A stretch of DNA of 64,000 bases from Neorhizobium sp. SOG26 (lineage in GTDB: Bacteria > Pseudomonadota > Alphaproteobacteria > Rhizobiales > Rhizobiaceae). Positions within the stretch are counted from its first letter, which is position 1. Each line of letters opens with the position of its first letter. The translations under genes and the position numbers were made by a program. The DNA lies in NCBI RefSeq assembly GCF_003491345.1, contig NZ_CP025512.1, positions 1,302,001 through 1,366,000 of the forward strand. The letters are read 5' to 3'. The notes below the pieces were generated by a model. It was not told where the DNA came from and did no database searches. It worked only from the letters and a program-made list of their open reading frames with translations. This document shows, piece by piece, positions 1 through 9,215 of this stretch.

Positions 1-143
1 CCCTGACGCTGGATAGCGGCGCAACCGTCCCGACATTTGATTCCGAAAATGAGAAGCCGATGACGGCGCCGGCGAAACACGCGGTGGTGACGACAGTCGG
101 TTATACGCGCGGCGAGGGGCTTGCCGTCCTGTCGGCCGCGTAA
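1..143 (+). CDS. fabF2XL: C-terminal end of a beta-ketoacyl-ACP synthase (partial), probably FabF2XL
   Basis: Only the last 46 codons are present, in the frame that ends at the TAA at 141-143; the gene starts left of the window. The visible tail contains KHAVVTTVGYTRGEGLAVL and lacks the canonical NSFGFGG motif, a form of C-terminus I associate with the first of the paired ketoacyl synthases in rhizobial lipid A clusters. The stop lies 11 nt before the next synthase gene, so the two are almost certainly cotranscribed. Identity rests mainly on gene order (acpXL-fabZXL-fabF2XL-fabF1XL-adh2XL-lpxXL in rhizobia) and is an inference. Confidence 0.6.
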   Translation, partial: LTLDSGATVPTFDSENEKPMTAPAKHAVVTTVGYTRGEGLAVLSAA

Positions 144-154
144 AGGAGATTGCG

Positions 155-1441
155 ATGAGCGAGACACGCTTCAAGGATCATCTCGGCCGCCCGATCGTCG
201 CCGTCACCGGCATGGGCGTCATCACCTCGCTCGGTCAGGGCCTGCAGGATAACTGGGCGGCTTTGACCTCCGGCACGTCCGGCATCCACAAGATCACCCG
301 ATTCCCGACGGACAAGCTGTCGACGCGCATCAGCGGCACGGTGGACTTCATCAAGGTGCCGGCCGAAAACTCCGTGGAGCGTTCCTTCGCCTTCGCTCGC
401 GAGACAACGATCGAGGCACTGGCGCAGGCTGGTCTGTCCGGTGATTTCGAAGGCCCGCTTTTCCTTGCAGCACCTCCGGTCGAGCCGGAATGGTCGGATC
501 GGTTTGCGCTGGCCGATCGTTCGGGACCGTCCAAGGCAGAAGGTGACGCCTACGACCGCTTCCTCGCCGCAATGCGCGTTCGGCCGGATCCGGTGTTTCT
601 TGAAGCCGTGCAGTTCGGCTCGATCTCCGAGCGGCTGGCCGACACATTCGGCACCCGCGGCCTGCCGGTGACGCTCTCGACCGCATGCGCATCTGGCGCA
701 ACCGCTATTCAGCTTGGCGTTGAAGCCATCCGTCAGGGGCGCACGGATCGGGCGCTGACCGTGGCGACCGACGGCTCGGTGAGCGCCGAAGCTCTGATCC
801 GCTTTTCGCTTCTCTCGGCGCTTTCGACACAGAATGATCCGCCGGAAAAGGCTTCCAAGCCCTTCAGCAAGGACCGCGATGGCTTCGTCATTGCCGAGGG
901 CGCTGCAACGCTGGTGCTGGAATCGCTGGAATCGGCGGTGGCGCGCGGCGCGAAGGTTCTCGGCATCATGAAGGGCGTCGGCGAGAAGGCCGATCACTTC
1001 CACCGTACCCGTTCTTCGCCGGACGGCGGACCGGCGATCGCGACCATTCGCGCAGCACTGACTGACGCCGGCATGGAAGAAGGTGGCATCGGTTATATCA
1101 ACGCGCACGGCACCTCCACACCGGAGAACGACAAGATGGAGTATGGCTCCATGCTCGCCGTATTTGGTGACAGGTTGAAGGACATTCCGGTGTCTTCCAA
1201 CAAGTCGATGATCGGCCACACGCTGACGGCTGCCGGCGCGGTCGAAGCGGTCTTCTCGTTCCAGACCATGCTGACAGGCACGCTTCCGCCGACGATCAAC
1301 TACCATAATCCCGACCCGACGATCGTGCTTGATGTGGTGCCGAACCAGAAGCGGGACGCGGCGCCGACAGCCGTTCTCTCTAATTCCTTCGGTTTTGGCG
1401 GGCAGAACGCCAGCCTTGTCATGACCGTGGAACCGTCTTAG
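155..1441 (+). CDS. fabF1XL: Beta-ketoacyl-ACP synthase FabF1XL
   Basis: A cytosolic thiolase-fold condensing enzyme of 428 aa that should extend acyl chains carried on the special acyl carrier protein AcpXL, towards the 27-hydroxyoctacosanoate of rhizobial lipid A. The complete Cys-His-His set is visible: Cys178 in TACASGA, His318 in NAHGTST and His355 in IGHTLTAAG, followed by SNSFGFGG near the C-terminus. The ATG at 155 has the strong ribosome site AAGGAGA. It sits between a second synthase and an alcohol-dehydrogenase-like gene, with lpxXL downstream. The KAS II class is secure; the XL assignment comes from gene order. Confidence 0.88.
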   Translation: MSETRFKDHLGRPIVAVTGMGVITSLGQGLQDNWAALTSGTSGIHKITRFPTDKLSTRISGTVDFIKVPAENSVERSFAFARETTIEALAQAGLSGDFEGPLFLAAPPVEPEWSDRFALADRSGPSKAEGDAYDRFLAAMRVRPDPVFLEAVQFGSISERLADTFGTRGLPVTLSTACASGATAIQLGVEAIRQGRTDRALTVATDGSVSAEALIRFSLLSALSTQNDPPEKASKPFSKDRDGFVIAEGAATLVLESLESAVARGAKVLGIMKGVGEKADHFHRTRSSPDGGPAIATIRAALTDAGMEEGGIGYINAHGTSTPENDKMEYGSMLAVFGDRLKDIPVSSNKSMIGHTLTAAGAVEAVFSFQTMLTGTLPPTINYHNPDPTIVLDVVPNQKRDAAPTAVLSNSFGFGGQNASLVMTVEPS

Positions 1442-1501
1442 AGACACCGCCATTACGAATAGACGACGATTTGGCGCCCTTGCGGCGAAGGATGAACTAT
1501 T

Positions 1502-2530
1502 ATGCGCGCTCTGCAACTGATCGACGACCGCAGGCTTGAAGCAGTGGATATTCCTGAGCCCGAGGCTCCGGGTCCGGGTGAGGTGACGCTTCGTGTGAAG
1601 GCTGTCGCCCTTAACCACATCGACGTCTGGGGCTGGCGCGGCATGGCATTCGCCAAGCGAAAGATGCCGCTGACGATCGGTGCGGAAGCATCGGGCGTGG
1701 TAGAAGCAATCGGTCCGGGCGTGTCGAACGTGCTGCCGGGCCAACTCGTTTCGATTTACGGTGCCCGCACCTGCGGCCTTTGCAAGCCGTGCCGCGAGAA
1801 GCGCGACAACCTGTGCGAAAATGTCTCCGGCGTGCATGGCTTCCACCTGGACGGTTTCGCGCAGGAGAAGACTAACCTGCCTGCGCGTCTGCTGGTCGCG
1901 GCACCTCCCGGCGTCGATGCGGTCGCTGCGGCACTCGCACCTGTAACGTTCGGCACGGTCGAGCACATGCTGTTCGACAACGCGAAGCTGCAGCCGGGCG
2001 AGACAATCCTTGTACATGCCGGCGGATCCGGCATCGGCACGGCGGCAATCCAGCTGGCGAAGAAGATGGGCTGCACCGTCATCACCACCGTGGGGTCCGA
2101 CGACAAGATCGAGAAGGCCAAGGCCCTCGGCGCTGATCACGTCATTAATTACCGCGCCGACCGCTTCGAAGGCGTCGTGCGCAAGCTGACGAAGAAGAAG
2201 GGCGTCGACGTTGTCTTCGAACATGTCGGCAAAGACACCTGGGCGGGTTCCATGCTCTGCCTGAAGCGTGGTGGCCGACTGGTGACATGCGGTTCCACCT
2301 CTGGTGTCTCGACCGAAATGAACCTGATGATGCTCTTCCAGCAGCAGTTGAAGCTGCTCGGCTCCTTCGGCTGCCGGATGGAAAACATGGCGGACGCGAT
2401 GCAGAAGATGGCGCAGGGCATCGTGCGCCCGGTCATTGATACCGAAGTCACATTCGCCGAGATCAACAAGGCGCTGGAGCGCATGGAAGGTCGCCAGATC
2501 TTCGGGAAAATCGTGCTTCGCATGGATTGA
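1502..2530 (+). CDS. adh2XL: Zinc-type medium-chain alcohol dehydrogenase of the lipid A VLCFA cluster
   Basis: A 342-aa medium-chain dehydrogenase/reductase. The N-terminal GroES-like domain carries a structural-zinc cysteine set C91-x2-C94-x2-C97-x7-C105. A Rossmann nucleotide-binding motif, GGSGIGTAA, follows near residue 180. The ATG at 1502 has AAGGA 9 nt upstream. It lies 60 nt after fabF1XL, and its stop overlaps the lpxXL reading frame region, so it belongs to the same transcript. Its exact substrate is unknown; a redox step in making or modifying the hydroxylated C28 chain is the usual suggestion. The symbol follows the conserved rhizobial cluster order. Confidence 0.8.
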   Translation: MRALQLIDDRRLEAVDIPEPEAPGPGEVTLRVKAVALNHIDVWGWRGMAFAKRKMPLTIGAEASGVVEAIGPGVSNVLPGQLVSIYGARTCGLCKPCREKRDNLCENVSGVHGFHLDGFAQEKTNLPARLLVAAPPGVDAVAAALAPVTFGTVEHMLFDNAKLQPGETILVHAGGSGIGTAAIQLAKKMGCTVITTVGSDDKIEKAKALGADHVINYRADRFEGVVRKLTKKKGVDVVFEHVGKDTWAGSMLCLKRGGRLVTCGSTSGVSTEMNLMMLFQQQLKLLGSFGCRMENMADAMQKMAQGIVRPVIDTEVTFAEINKALERMEGRQIFGKIVLRMD

Positions 2531-2541
2531 GGAAACCTCTC

Positions 2542-3471
2542 GTGAAGATGTTCCTCACCCGGATCGTGCTCAAGCTGCGCAACTTCCAGCAATGGCTGGT
2601 TGCGACGCTGGCGTTCGGCTTCCTGAATTTCCTCAAGATCTTCCCCGCTGACCCGGCCATCCGGTTCGCGGACAGGCTGGCGCGCCGGGTCGGGCCAAAG
2701 CTCGGGCGGCACAAGCTGATGCGGGTCAACCTGCGTAATGCCTATCCGGAGAAGACGGACGAGGAACTGGAGGAGATCGCGATAGCGAGTTGGGGCCATA
2801 TGGGACGGCTTGCCGCCGAGTATGTCTTCCTCGACCGGCTGTTCGACTTTGATCCGGAGCGCGCCGAGCCGGGCAGGGTAGAGGTGTCGGGCATCCCGAT
2901 CTTCATGGATCTGCGCGACAACCCGCGGCCGTTCATCGTCTTTACCGCGCATACTGGTAACTTCGAACTGCTGCCGGTCGCGGGCAAGGCGTTCGGCCTT
3001 GAAGTGACGGTGATGTTCCGACCGCCGAACAACCCTTATATCGCCGACAAGGTTTTCGAGTTTCGCGCGAGCCGCATGGGTCAGCTCGTACCCTCGCATG
3101 CTGGTTCGTCATTCGCGCTTGCGCGTCGGCTGGACGAGGGCGGCGGCATTGGCGTGCTCGTCGACCAGAAGTTTCGCAAGGGCATCAAGACGACCTTCTT
3201 CGGCAATCCCGTCCAGACCAATCCGCTGGTCGCAAAGCTCGTGCGGCAATTCGATGCGGAGGTTTATCCGGCCCGTTGCATCCGCCTGCCGAATAACCGT
3301 TACCGGCTGGAGATCGAGCCGAAGATCGAAGTGCCGCGTGACGCGGCCGGCAAGCTCGATCTGCAGGCGATGGGCCAGTTGCTGAACGACAAGGTAGAGG
3401 CTTGGGTGCGCGAATATCCGGAGCAGTGGCTGTGGTACCATGACCGCTGGCACATCAAGCGTTACCTATGA
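2542..3471 (+). CDS. lpxXL: Lipid A C28 very-long-chain acyltransferase LpxXL
   Basis: An inner-membrane LpxL/HtrB-family acyltransferase of 309 aa, expected to move 27-hydroxyoctacosanoate from AcpXL to a lipid A precursor. The family HX4E catalytic motif is seen as HTGNFE, and a hydrophobic N-terminal segment (FQQWLVATLAFGFLNFL) fits membrane anchoring. I chose the GTG at 2542 because GAGGAAA lies 6-7 nt upstream; a TTG at 2527 that overlaps the adh2XL stop is the alternative and would add five residues. It is the last gene of the VLCFA cluster. Substrate assignment rests on cluster context plus the motif. Confidence 0.85.
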   Translation: MKMFLTRIVLKLRNFQQWLVATLAFGFLNFLKIFPADPAIRFADRLARRVGPKLGRHKLMRVNLRNAYPEKTDEELEEIAIASWGHMGRLAAEYVFLDRLFDFDPERAEPGRVEVSGIPIFMDLRDNPRPFIVFTAHTGNFELLPVAGKAFGLEVTVMFRPPNNPYIADKVFEFRASRMGQLVPSHAGSSFALARRLDEGGGIGVLVDQKFRKGIKTTFFGNPVQTNPLVAKLVRQFDAEVYPARCIRLPNNRYRLEIEPKIEVPRDAAGKLDLQAMGQLLNDKVEAWVREYPEQWLWYHDRWHIKRYL

Positions 3472-3616
3472 TTCCGCAAAGCTGCGACCATTGCAGCAAT
3501 TCATCGACTAGAAATTGCATCTCGACCGAGATGAAGCTTTAATCAGTATAGCTTTTGATTTGCCCAAGCCGCATGAACACACAGCGGTTGTGGCCCCGGA
3601 TATGGGGAGGGGTTTT

Positions 3617-4327
3617 TTGGAAGCACTGATAAATCTCTTCTGGGCGAAATACGCTGACCTGCACGGCGCAATCGGGCGGCAGGATCTTGCCACCATTGCC
3701 AAGCTTGATGCAGAGCTCGATCCGCTTCTGGAGGCGATCTTCTCGACCCAAGCTCGCGACCAGGCGAGCGTCCTCATCCAGTTCCGCTTTGCGCTCAAGC
3801 TCCTGAAGGAAGAAGCTGACGATCGCGGTTGCGTGCGCCGCAATGTCCACCTCATGCAGATGCTCGTGGAACGCTATCTCGCCGGCGGGAAGGCTGACGA
3901 GGCACAGGCCTCTGATGCGGAAGGCTCCGAGATTGCCAACATCGAGGATGCGACCGTCGATGGCTTCCTGGATGACGCCGTGCTTAACCGGCTGTCACAG
4001 CGGGTCATGGTTGTCACGCCGGGATATCGGATACTCTACACCAACGACACGAATGCAAGCCGCTTTGCCATCTCGCGCGAGCAGTTGATCGGCAAGCATG
4101 TCGCCGAGTTCGTTGGTCTCCATTGCTTCCGCAACGAGTTCAAGTCGGCGGTAGACCGATGCCTTGAGGGCAAGAGCCTGCCGTTGACCTATGCGGTGGA
4201 CCTCGACGGTGAAATCGTCGTCATGCGCTGCCGCATGTCGCCGTTTGCTCTCTCTCCATCGAAGCCGGCTTGCGCACTTGTCGTGATGGAAGAGGAAGCC
4301 GACCGCCGCAGGCGCCCGGCCGCTTGA
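3617..4327 (+). CDS. PAS-domain protein of unknown function
   Basis: A soluble protein of about 236 aa. Its first half is predicted mostly helical (HGAIGRQDLATIAKLDAELD onward). Residues about 125-230 look like a PAS sensor fold, with RVMVVTPGYRILYTNDTNA followed by an IGKHVAEFVG stretch. There is no kinase, GGDEF or DNA-binding output domain, so it may act by protein-protein contact. The start is uncertain: the TTG at 3617 has a near-perfect ribosome site (GGGGAGGGG, 4-5 nt away); an ATG at 3602 and a TTG at 3515 are in frame but poorly placed. It ends 3 nt from the convergent neighbour at 4331. Confidence 0.65.
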   Translation: MEALINLFWAKYADLHGAIGRQDLATIAKLDAELDPLLEAIFSTQARDQASVLIQFRFALKLLKEEADDRGCVRRNVHLMQMLVERYLAGGKADEAQASDAEGSEIANIEDATVDGFLDDAVLNRLSQRVMVVTPGYRILYTNDTNASRFAISREQLIGKHVAEFVGLHCFRNEFKSAVDRCLEGKSLPLTYAVDLDGEIVVMRCRMSPFALSPSKPACALVVMEEEADRRRRPAA

Positions 4328-4330
4328 GCG

Positions 4331-4738
4331 TCAGGCTTTACCCTCAAGAACAGCCTTCAACGCCATCAGATCCTTCTGGACATGGGCGGCATCGGCCTCG
4401 AAGACTTCCTCTGTCATCTCCGGACGCTTCAAGAGCGTGAACATGACCTCGGCGCCGTCGACATTGGGTACGACGCGCATGGGATTACCAACCACCGTGC
4501 CGTCTTCCATCGCGACTGTATGGTCGAGAATGCCGTATGGGTTGTTGGGTGAAAAGCGCACGCGAATCCTGCCGATCGGTCCGCCATCTCCGATCCATTC
4601 GTCGCCGTCACGCCTTAGGCCTTCAGCGAGGCCGGACGCCCAATACTGCATGTTCTCGGGCTTTGACGCATAGGCATAGACCTCCTGCCATGGCCGATCG
4701 ATGCTGACATGGATGATGCGCGCCTGATAGACTGCCAT
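4331..4738 (-). CDS. START/SRPBCC-like small-molecule-binding protein
   Basis: A 135-aa cytosolic protein that opens with a beta strand (AVYQARIIHVSI) and a PWQEVYAYASKPENMQYWA segment typical of the SRPBCC helix-grip fold (polyketide cyclase/START-like). The ligand is unknown. I moved the start from an upstream in-frame codon to the ATG at 4738, which has AAGGAGGAG just ahead; the 20 residues before it are not like the family. It runs convergently into the PAS gene and divergently from gnd, with a 183-nt shared promoter region. Confidence 0.72.
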   Translation of the reverse strand: MAVYQARIIHVSIDRPWQEVYAYASKPENMQYWASGLAEGLRRDGDEWIGDGGPIGRIRVRFSPNNPYGILDHTVAMEDGTVVGNPMRVVPNVDGAEVMFTLLKRPEMTEEVFEADAAHVQKDLMALKAVLEGKA

Positions 4739-4921
4739 GGGTCTCCTCCTTGTCGTCTCTCGGATGAACCAGCATAGCAATGCATGAGAACAAAACAAGA
4801 TCGTGCATGGCCGGGATGATCAGGCGTCGCTGAAATTTAATCGTTTCGCGTCGTCATCGGCTTGCTCACGACCTATATGGGTGTAACAACATCGCGCGAA
4901 TCTTCAAATGGAGGCACATCC

Positions 4922-6355
4922 GTGGAACAGGCAGAAATAGGCCTAATCGGGCTCGGCGTCATGGGCTCTAATCTCTCGCTCAACATCGCCGAAAAAGGCA
5001 ACAGGATTGCCGTGTTCAACCGGACGCCTGAGGCGACGCGCCAATTTTATGCGCAGGCCGGCCACCTCCAGAAGCAGATCATCCCCTGCGAAACGCTGGA
5101 AGAGTTCGTTGCAGCCATCCGCCCGCCGCGGCCGATCATCATCATGATCAAGGCTGGCGATCCGGTTGACCAGCAGATGGAGCTCCTGCGTCCATACCTA
5201 TCGGCTGGCGACATCATGATCGATGCCGGAAACGCCAATTTCCGCGACACGATGCGCCGCTTCGATCACCTCAAGGATTCCGGCCTTACATTTATCGGCA
5301 TGGGCGTCTCCGGTGGTGAAGAAGGTGCCCGCCACGGTCCTTCGATCATGGTCGGCGGCAAGGAAGAAAGCTGGAAGCGCGTTGAGAACGTACTGACGTC
5401 GATCTCCGCGAAGTTCAACGGCGACCCTTGCGTCGCCTGGCTCGGCGAGAATGGCGCAGGCCACTTCGTCAAGACGATCCACAATGGCATCGAATATGCC
5501 GACATGCAGATGATTGCCGAGATCTACGGTATCCTGCGCGACGGGCTTGGCATGAGCGCCGCCGAGATAGGCGAGGTCTTCGACAAGTGGAATAATGGTC
5601 GCCTCAACTCCTACCTGATCGAGATTTCCGCCACCGTGCTCAAGGCCGCCGACCCGATCTCCGGCAAGCCGATGGTGGACCTGATCGTTGACGCCGCCGG
5701 CCAGAAGGGCACCGGCAAGTGGTCGGTCATCGAGGCGCAGAACATGGGCGTTGCCGCGACAGCCATCGAGGCTGCGGTCGCTGGCCGTATCCTGTCGTCG
5801 CAGAAGAGCGAGCGCGAAGCAGCCGAAAAGATCTTCGGTCTTCCGAAGATTGCCGACCTGCCGAGCGACAAGGCGGCCTTCATCAACGATCTCGAAAACG
5901 CGCTGCTTGCCGGCAAGATCGGCGCTTATGCGCAGGGCTTCGCGGTCATGGCGGCTGCCTCGGCCGAGTACAAGTGGAACCTGCCGATGCCGACGATCGC
6001 CAGGATCTGGCGTGCCGGCTGCATCATCCGGTCCCAGTTCCTCGACGAGATCACGTCCGCCTTCACCAAGGATCCGGATGTCGCCAACCTGATCGTCACC
6101 CCGGCCTTCGCACAGATGGTCAAGGATACCGATGGCGCATTGCGTCGCGTCGTCTCCTTCGCAGCGCTCTCCGGTCTGCCGGCGCCGGCGCTGGCTTCCG
6201 CGCTGTCTTACTTCGACGCCTACCGTCGTGCCCGTGGCACGGCAAACCTCGTCCAGGCACAGCGTGACTTCTTTGGCGCGCATGGCTTCGATCGCATCGA
6301 CGGCGTCGACAAGCACCATGGCCCGTGGGGCAGCGGCCTCGGGGAGTTTGCCTGA
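4922..6355 (+). CDS. gnd: 6-phosphogluconate dehydrogenase (decarboxylating)
   Basis: Cytosolic pentose-phosphate enzyme converting 6-phosphogluconate to ribulose 5-phosphate with reduction of NADP. The Rossmann motif GLGVMG is at the N-terminus. The substrate loop GVSGGEEGARHGPSIMVGG and the catalytic segment GHFVKTIHNGIEYADMQ follow in the expected order. I use the GTG at 4922 because GGAGG lies 7 nt upstream and it yields 477 aa, the usual family length; an ATG at 4862 would add 20 unrelated residues. A clear terminator follows, so the gene is probably monocistronic. Confidence 0.95.
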   Translation: MEQAEIGLIGLGVMGSNLSLNIAEKGNRIAVFNRTPEATRQFYAQAGHLQKQIIPCETLEEFVAAIRPPRPIIIMIKAGDPVDQQMELLRPYLSAGDIMIDAGNANFRDTMRRFDHLKDSGLTFIGMGVSGGEEGARHGPSIMVGGKEESWKRVENVLTSISAKFNGDPCVAWLGENGAGHFVKTIHNGIEYADMQMIAEIYGILRDGLGMSAAEIGEVFDKWNNGRLNSYLIEISATVLKAADPISGKPMVDLIVDAAGQKGTGKWSVIEAQNMGVAATAIEAAVAGRILSSQKSEREAAEKIFGLPKIADLPSDKAAFINDLENALLAGKIGAYAQGFAVMAAASAEYKWNLPMPTIARIWRAGCIIRSQFLDEITSAFTKDPDVANLIVTPAFAQMVKDTDGALRRVVSFAALSGLPAPALASALSYFDAYRRARGTANLVQAQRDFFGAHGFDRIDGVDKHHGPWGSGLGEFA

Positions 6356-6369
6356 GACACAAGTTCCAG

Positions 6370-6403
6370 AAGGGCTGCCCGCAAGGCAGCCCTTTGTTTT
6401 TTT
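6370..6403 (+). terminator. Rho-independent terminator after gnd
   Basis: A 10-bp perfect stem (6370-6379 with 6385-6394) built around GGGCTGCC/GGCAGCCC, a 5-nt loop, and then a run of seven T (TGTTTTTTT). It lies 14 nt after the gnd stop. Confidence 0.9.
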
Positions 6404-6430
6404 GCCCATGACATTCGAGGAGGGGACGCG

Positions 6431-7480
6431 ATGAGCTGGCAGCCGGCCGCCATTCGTTATGAGACCATGAAATACAACCGCTGCGGACGCTCCGGCCTGA
6501 AGCTGCCGGCGATCTCGCTCGGCTTGTGGCACAATTTCGGGGACGACACGCCGCATGAGCGCAAGGTTGCCATCTGCCGCAAGGCGTTCGACCTCGGCAT
6601 CACCCATTTCGATCTCGCCAACAACTATGGCCCGAAGCCCGGCAGCGCGGAACTGGCCTTCGGCCAGATCCTGCGCGAAGACTTCAAGGGCTACCGCGAT
6701 GAACTGATCATCTCGTCAAAGGCGGGCTACAACATGTGGCCCGGTCCTTATGGTGAGTGGGGCAGCCGGAAATACCTCATCGCATCCTGCGACCAAAGCC
6801 TGAAGCGCATGGGGCTGGACTATGTCGACATCTTCTATTCGCATCGCTTTGATCCGGACACGCCGCTTGAGGAGACCTGCGGCGCGCTCGATCAAATCGT
6901 TCGGTCGGGCAGGGCGCTTTACGTCGGCATTTCATCCTACAATTCGCGACGCACCCGCGAGGCGATGGCGATCCTCAAGGAACTCGGCACGCCGATCCTG
7001 ATCCACCAGCCCAGCTACTCCATGATCAACCGCTGGGTGGAGGAGGACGGGCTGCTTGATACGCTGGAGGAACTCGGCATCGGCTCGATCGTCTTCTCGC
7101 CATTAGCACAGGGCATGCTGACCTCGAAATATCTTGGCGGCATCCCGGAAGACAGCCGCGCCGCCCAGGGCAAGTCGCTGCGGCCAGCGTTCCTGAACGA
7201 CCAGAACATCGCCAACCTGCAGGCGCTGAACGCCATCGCAGAGCGCCGCGGCCAGACGCTTGCCCAGATGGCGATTGCGTGGGTCTTGCGGGGCGGGCGG
7301 GTCACGACGGCGCTGATTGGCGCAAGCCGTCCGGACCAGGTGGAGGATTGCGTAAAGGCGCTTGATCGTCCGGACTTCACGGCAGAAGAACTCGCCGAAA
7401 TCGACAGATACGCCACGGACGCCAACATCAACATCTGGGCCGCTTCCGCCGAACGTCCCGGCCCGTCGCGTAACAAGTAG
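6431..7480 (+). CDS. Aldo/keto reductase, L-glyceraldehyde-3-phosphate reductase (YghZ) type
   Basis: A 349-aa TIM-barrel NADPH-dependent reductase. The AKR tetrad can be placed: Asp and Tyr in HFDLANNYG, Lys in SSKAGYN and His in YSHRFDP. The NNYGPKPGSAE and GYNMWPGPYGEWGSRKYL segments are characteristic of the Kv-beta-like/YghZ branch, whose members reduce L-glyceraldehyde 3-phosphate and methylglyoxal. The ATG at 6431 has GAGGAGGGG upstream. It is followed by its own terminator, so the GH43 gene next door is likely separate. The physiological substrate is not proven. Confidence 0.87.
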   Translation: MSWQPAAIRYETMKYNRCGRSGLKLPAISLGLWHNFGDDTPHERKVAICRKAFDLGITHFDLANNYGPKPGSAELAFGQILREDFKGYRDELIISSKAGYNMWPGPYGEWGSRKYLIASCDQSLKRMGLDYVDIFYSHRFDPDTPLEETCGALDQIVRSGRALYVGISSYNSRRTREAMAILKELGTPILIHQPSYSMINRWVEEDGLLDTLEELGIGSIVFSPLAQGMLTSKYLGGIPEDSRAAQGKSLRPAFLNDQNIANLQALNAIAERRGQTLAQMAIAWVLRGGRVTTALIGASRPDQVEDCVKALDRPDFTAEELAEIDRYATDANINIWAASAERPGPSRNK

Positions 7481-7491
7481 AAACCAGGTCG

Positions 7492-7521
7492 TGCCCGGCG
7501 CCTGTGTGCCGGGCATCTTTT
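7492..7521 (+). terminator. Terminator after the aldo/keto reductase
   Basis: Perfect 8-bp stem TGCCCGGC (7492-7499) with GCCGGGCA (7508-7515), an 8-nt loop and a TCTTTTT tail. Confidence 0.8.
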
Positions 7522-7559
7522 TCGCGCAATTCTGAGTTACGTGCCTCAGGAGGAGAGAC

Positions 7560-9170
7560 ATGATTCGCAATCCCATCCTGCCCGGGTTCAATCCTGACCC
7601 GTCCATCTGCCGCGTTGGTGAGGACTACTATATCGCCACCTCCACATTCGAGTGGTACCCGGGCGTCCAGATCCACCATTCCCGCGACCTCGTGAACTGG
7701 ACGCTGGTTCGGCGGCCTCTCGAGCGCGCGAGCCAACTGGACATGCGCGGTAATCCGGACAGCTGCGGCGTCTGGGCGCCATGCCTCTCCTATGCCAATG
7801 GCCTGTTCTATCTGGTTTATACCGACGTGAAGCGGCTCGACGGCAACTTCAAGGACGCCCACAACTACATCGTCACGTCACCCGCTATTGAGGGTGAGTG
7901 GTCGGATCCGGTCTATGTAAACTCCTCCGGCTTCGATCCTTCGCTATTCCACGATGACGATGGGCGGATGTGGTTCCTGAACATGCAGTGGAACCACCGC
8001 ACCGAGAGTTATGGCGGAGCACCGAAGCACCCGGCCTTTGACGGAATCCTGTTGCAGGAATGGGACCCCCAGGCAAAAGCGCTGAAAGGGCCGATCAAGA
8101 ACATTTTCGCCGGCAGCCCGCTGGGACTGGTCGAAGGCCCGCACCTCTTCAAGCGCAATGGCTGGTACTACCTGACGACCGCTGAAGGTGGCACCGGCTA
8201 CAGCCACGCCGTGACGATGGCGCGTTCGCGCACGGTCGACGGCACGTATGAGATGCATCCGAACACCCACCTCATCACCTCCAAAGACGATCCCGATGCC
8301 GTGCTGCAGCGGGCAGGGCATGGGCAATATGTCGAGACGCCCGATGGGCAGCCTTACCACACGCATCTCTGCGGCCGGCCGATGCCGCCCAGCAGACGCT
8401 GCACCCTGGGACGAGAAACCGCACTTCAGAAGTGCGTCTGGAAGGACGATGACTGGCTGTATCTCGCTCAAGGTGGCGTCGTGCCGGATGTCGATGTTCC
8501 GGCGCCAACCGACGTGGAGCCCGTGGAGAAGCCGCGCCGCATCGAGAGGCAGTTCAACGACACAAAGCTGCCGGAAGAGTTCCAATGGCTGCGCACGCCG
8601 CACCCGGCACGGATCTTCAGCCTGGATCAGCGGCCGGGCTACCTGAGGCTCATCGGCCGCGAAAGCATCGGGTCCTGGTTCGAACAGTCGCTGGTCGCAC
8701 GCCGGCAGGAACATCATTCCTTCCGCGCCGAGACAGTCATCGAGTTCGACCCTGAGACATACCAGCAGGCGGCGGGGCTGACCCATTATTACAACCGGCA
8801 CAAGTTCCATGCGCTCGTCGTGACGCTGCACGAGAAGCTTGGGCGCGTCGTCACCATATTCTCATGCCCGGGAGATTTTCCGCATGCGCGAATGATCTTT
8901 CCGGTGGAAAGCGGCGTCGCGGCTCCGCAGGGCGCACTGCATCTTGCCATGGAGATCCGCGAAAACGACCTGCAGTTCTTCTGGCGCGCTACGGGTGAGC
9001 AGCAGTGGCAGACACTGGGGTTGGTACTGGATGCCGGCGTTGTGTCCGATGAAGGCGGTCGCGGAGAACATGGCTCCTTCACCGGTGCCTTCGCTGGAAT
9101 GTTTGCTTTCGATACGTCAGGCCGAGCCAAGCCGGCAGATTTCGAACACTTCGTCTACGAGGTGCTTTAG
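7560..9170 (+). CDS. xynB: Glycoside hydrolase family 43 beta-xylosidase
   Basis: A 536-aa cytosolic enzyme, no signal peptide, expected to release xylose from short xylo-oligosaccharides. The five-bladed propeller catalytic residues can be assigned from motifs: Asp13 (FNPDPSI) as base, Asp126 (GFDPSLF) and Glu192 (GLVEGPHLF) as general acid. A C-terminal beta-sandwich (from about residue 340; GYLRLIGRESIGSWFEQSL) matches the GH43 xylosidase accessory domain, and total length equals that of bacterial GH43 xylosidases. Start ATG at 7560 has AGGAGGAGA. No transporter gene is adjacent, so how the sugar enters is not shown here. Some family members also act on arabinosides. Confidence 0.88.
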   Translation: MIRNPILPGFNPDPSICRVGEDYYIATSTFEWYPGVQIHHSRDLVNWTLVRRPLERASQLDMRGNPDSCGVWAPCLSYANGLFYLVYTDVKRLDGNFKDAHNYIVTSPAIEGEWSDPVYVNSSGFDPSLFHDDDGRMWFLNMQWNHRTESYGGAPKHPAFDGILLQEWDPQAKALKGPIKNIFAGSPLGLVEGPHLFKRNGWYYLTTAEGGTGYSHAVTMARSRTVDGTYEMHPNTHLITSKDDPDAVLQRAGHGQYVETPDGQPYHTHLCGRPMPPSRRCTLGRETALQKCVWKDDDWLYLAQGGVVPDVDVPAPTDVEPVEKPRRIERQFNDTKLPEEFQWLRTPHPARIFSLDQRPGYLRLIGRESIGSWFEQSLVARRQEHHSFRAETVIEFDPETYQQAAGLTHYYNRHKFHALVVTLHEKLGRVVTIFSCPGDFPHARMIFPVESGVAAPQGALHLAMEIRENDLQFFWRATGEQQWQTLGLVLDAGVVSDEGGRGEHGSFTGAFAGMFAFDTSGRAKPADFEHFVYEVL

Positions 9171-9215
9171 ATGCTCGCAGGGTGCTTGAATAGGTGCCGC
9201 TAACATGCGAAGTTC

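Noticed and set aside
101..2224. A 707-codon open frame antisense to fabF1XL and adh2XL
   Set aside because: It mirrors two genes with intact catalytic motifs. High GC and RNY codon use create long open antisense frames; it has no recognisable domain.
4784..4798. GAAC-N7-GATC, an SOS-box look-alike between the START-like gene and gnd
   Set aside because: The second half-site is off, and neither neighbour is a DNA-repair gene.
5198..6607. A 469-codon antisense frame over gnd
   Set aside because: It crosses the gnd terminator and the next gene's start; gnd is unambiguous.
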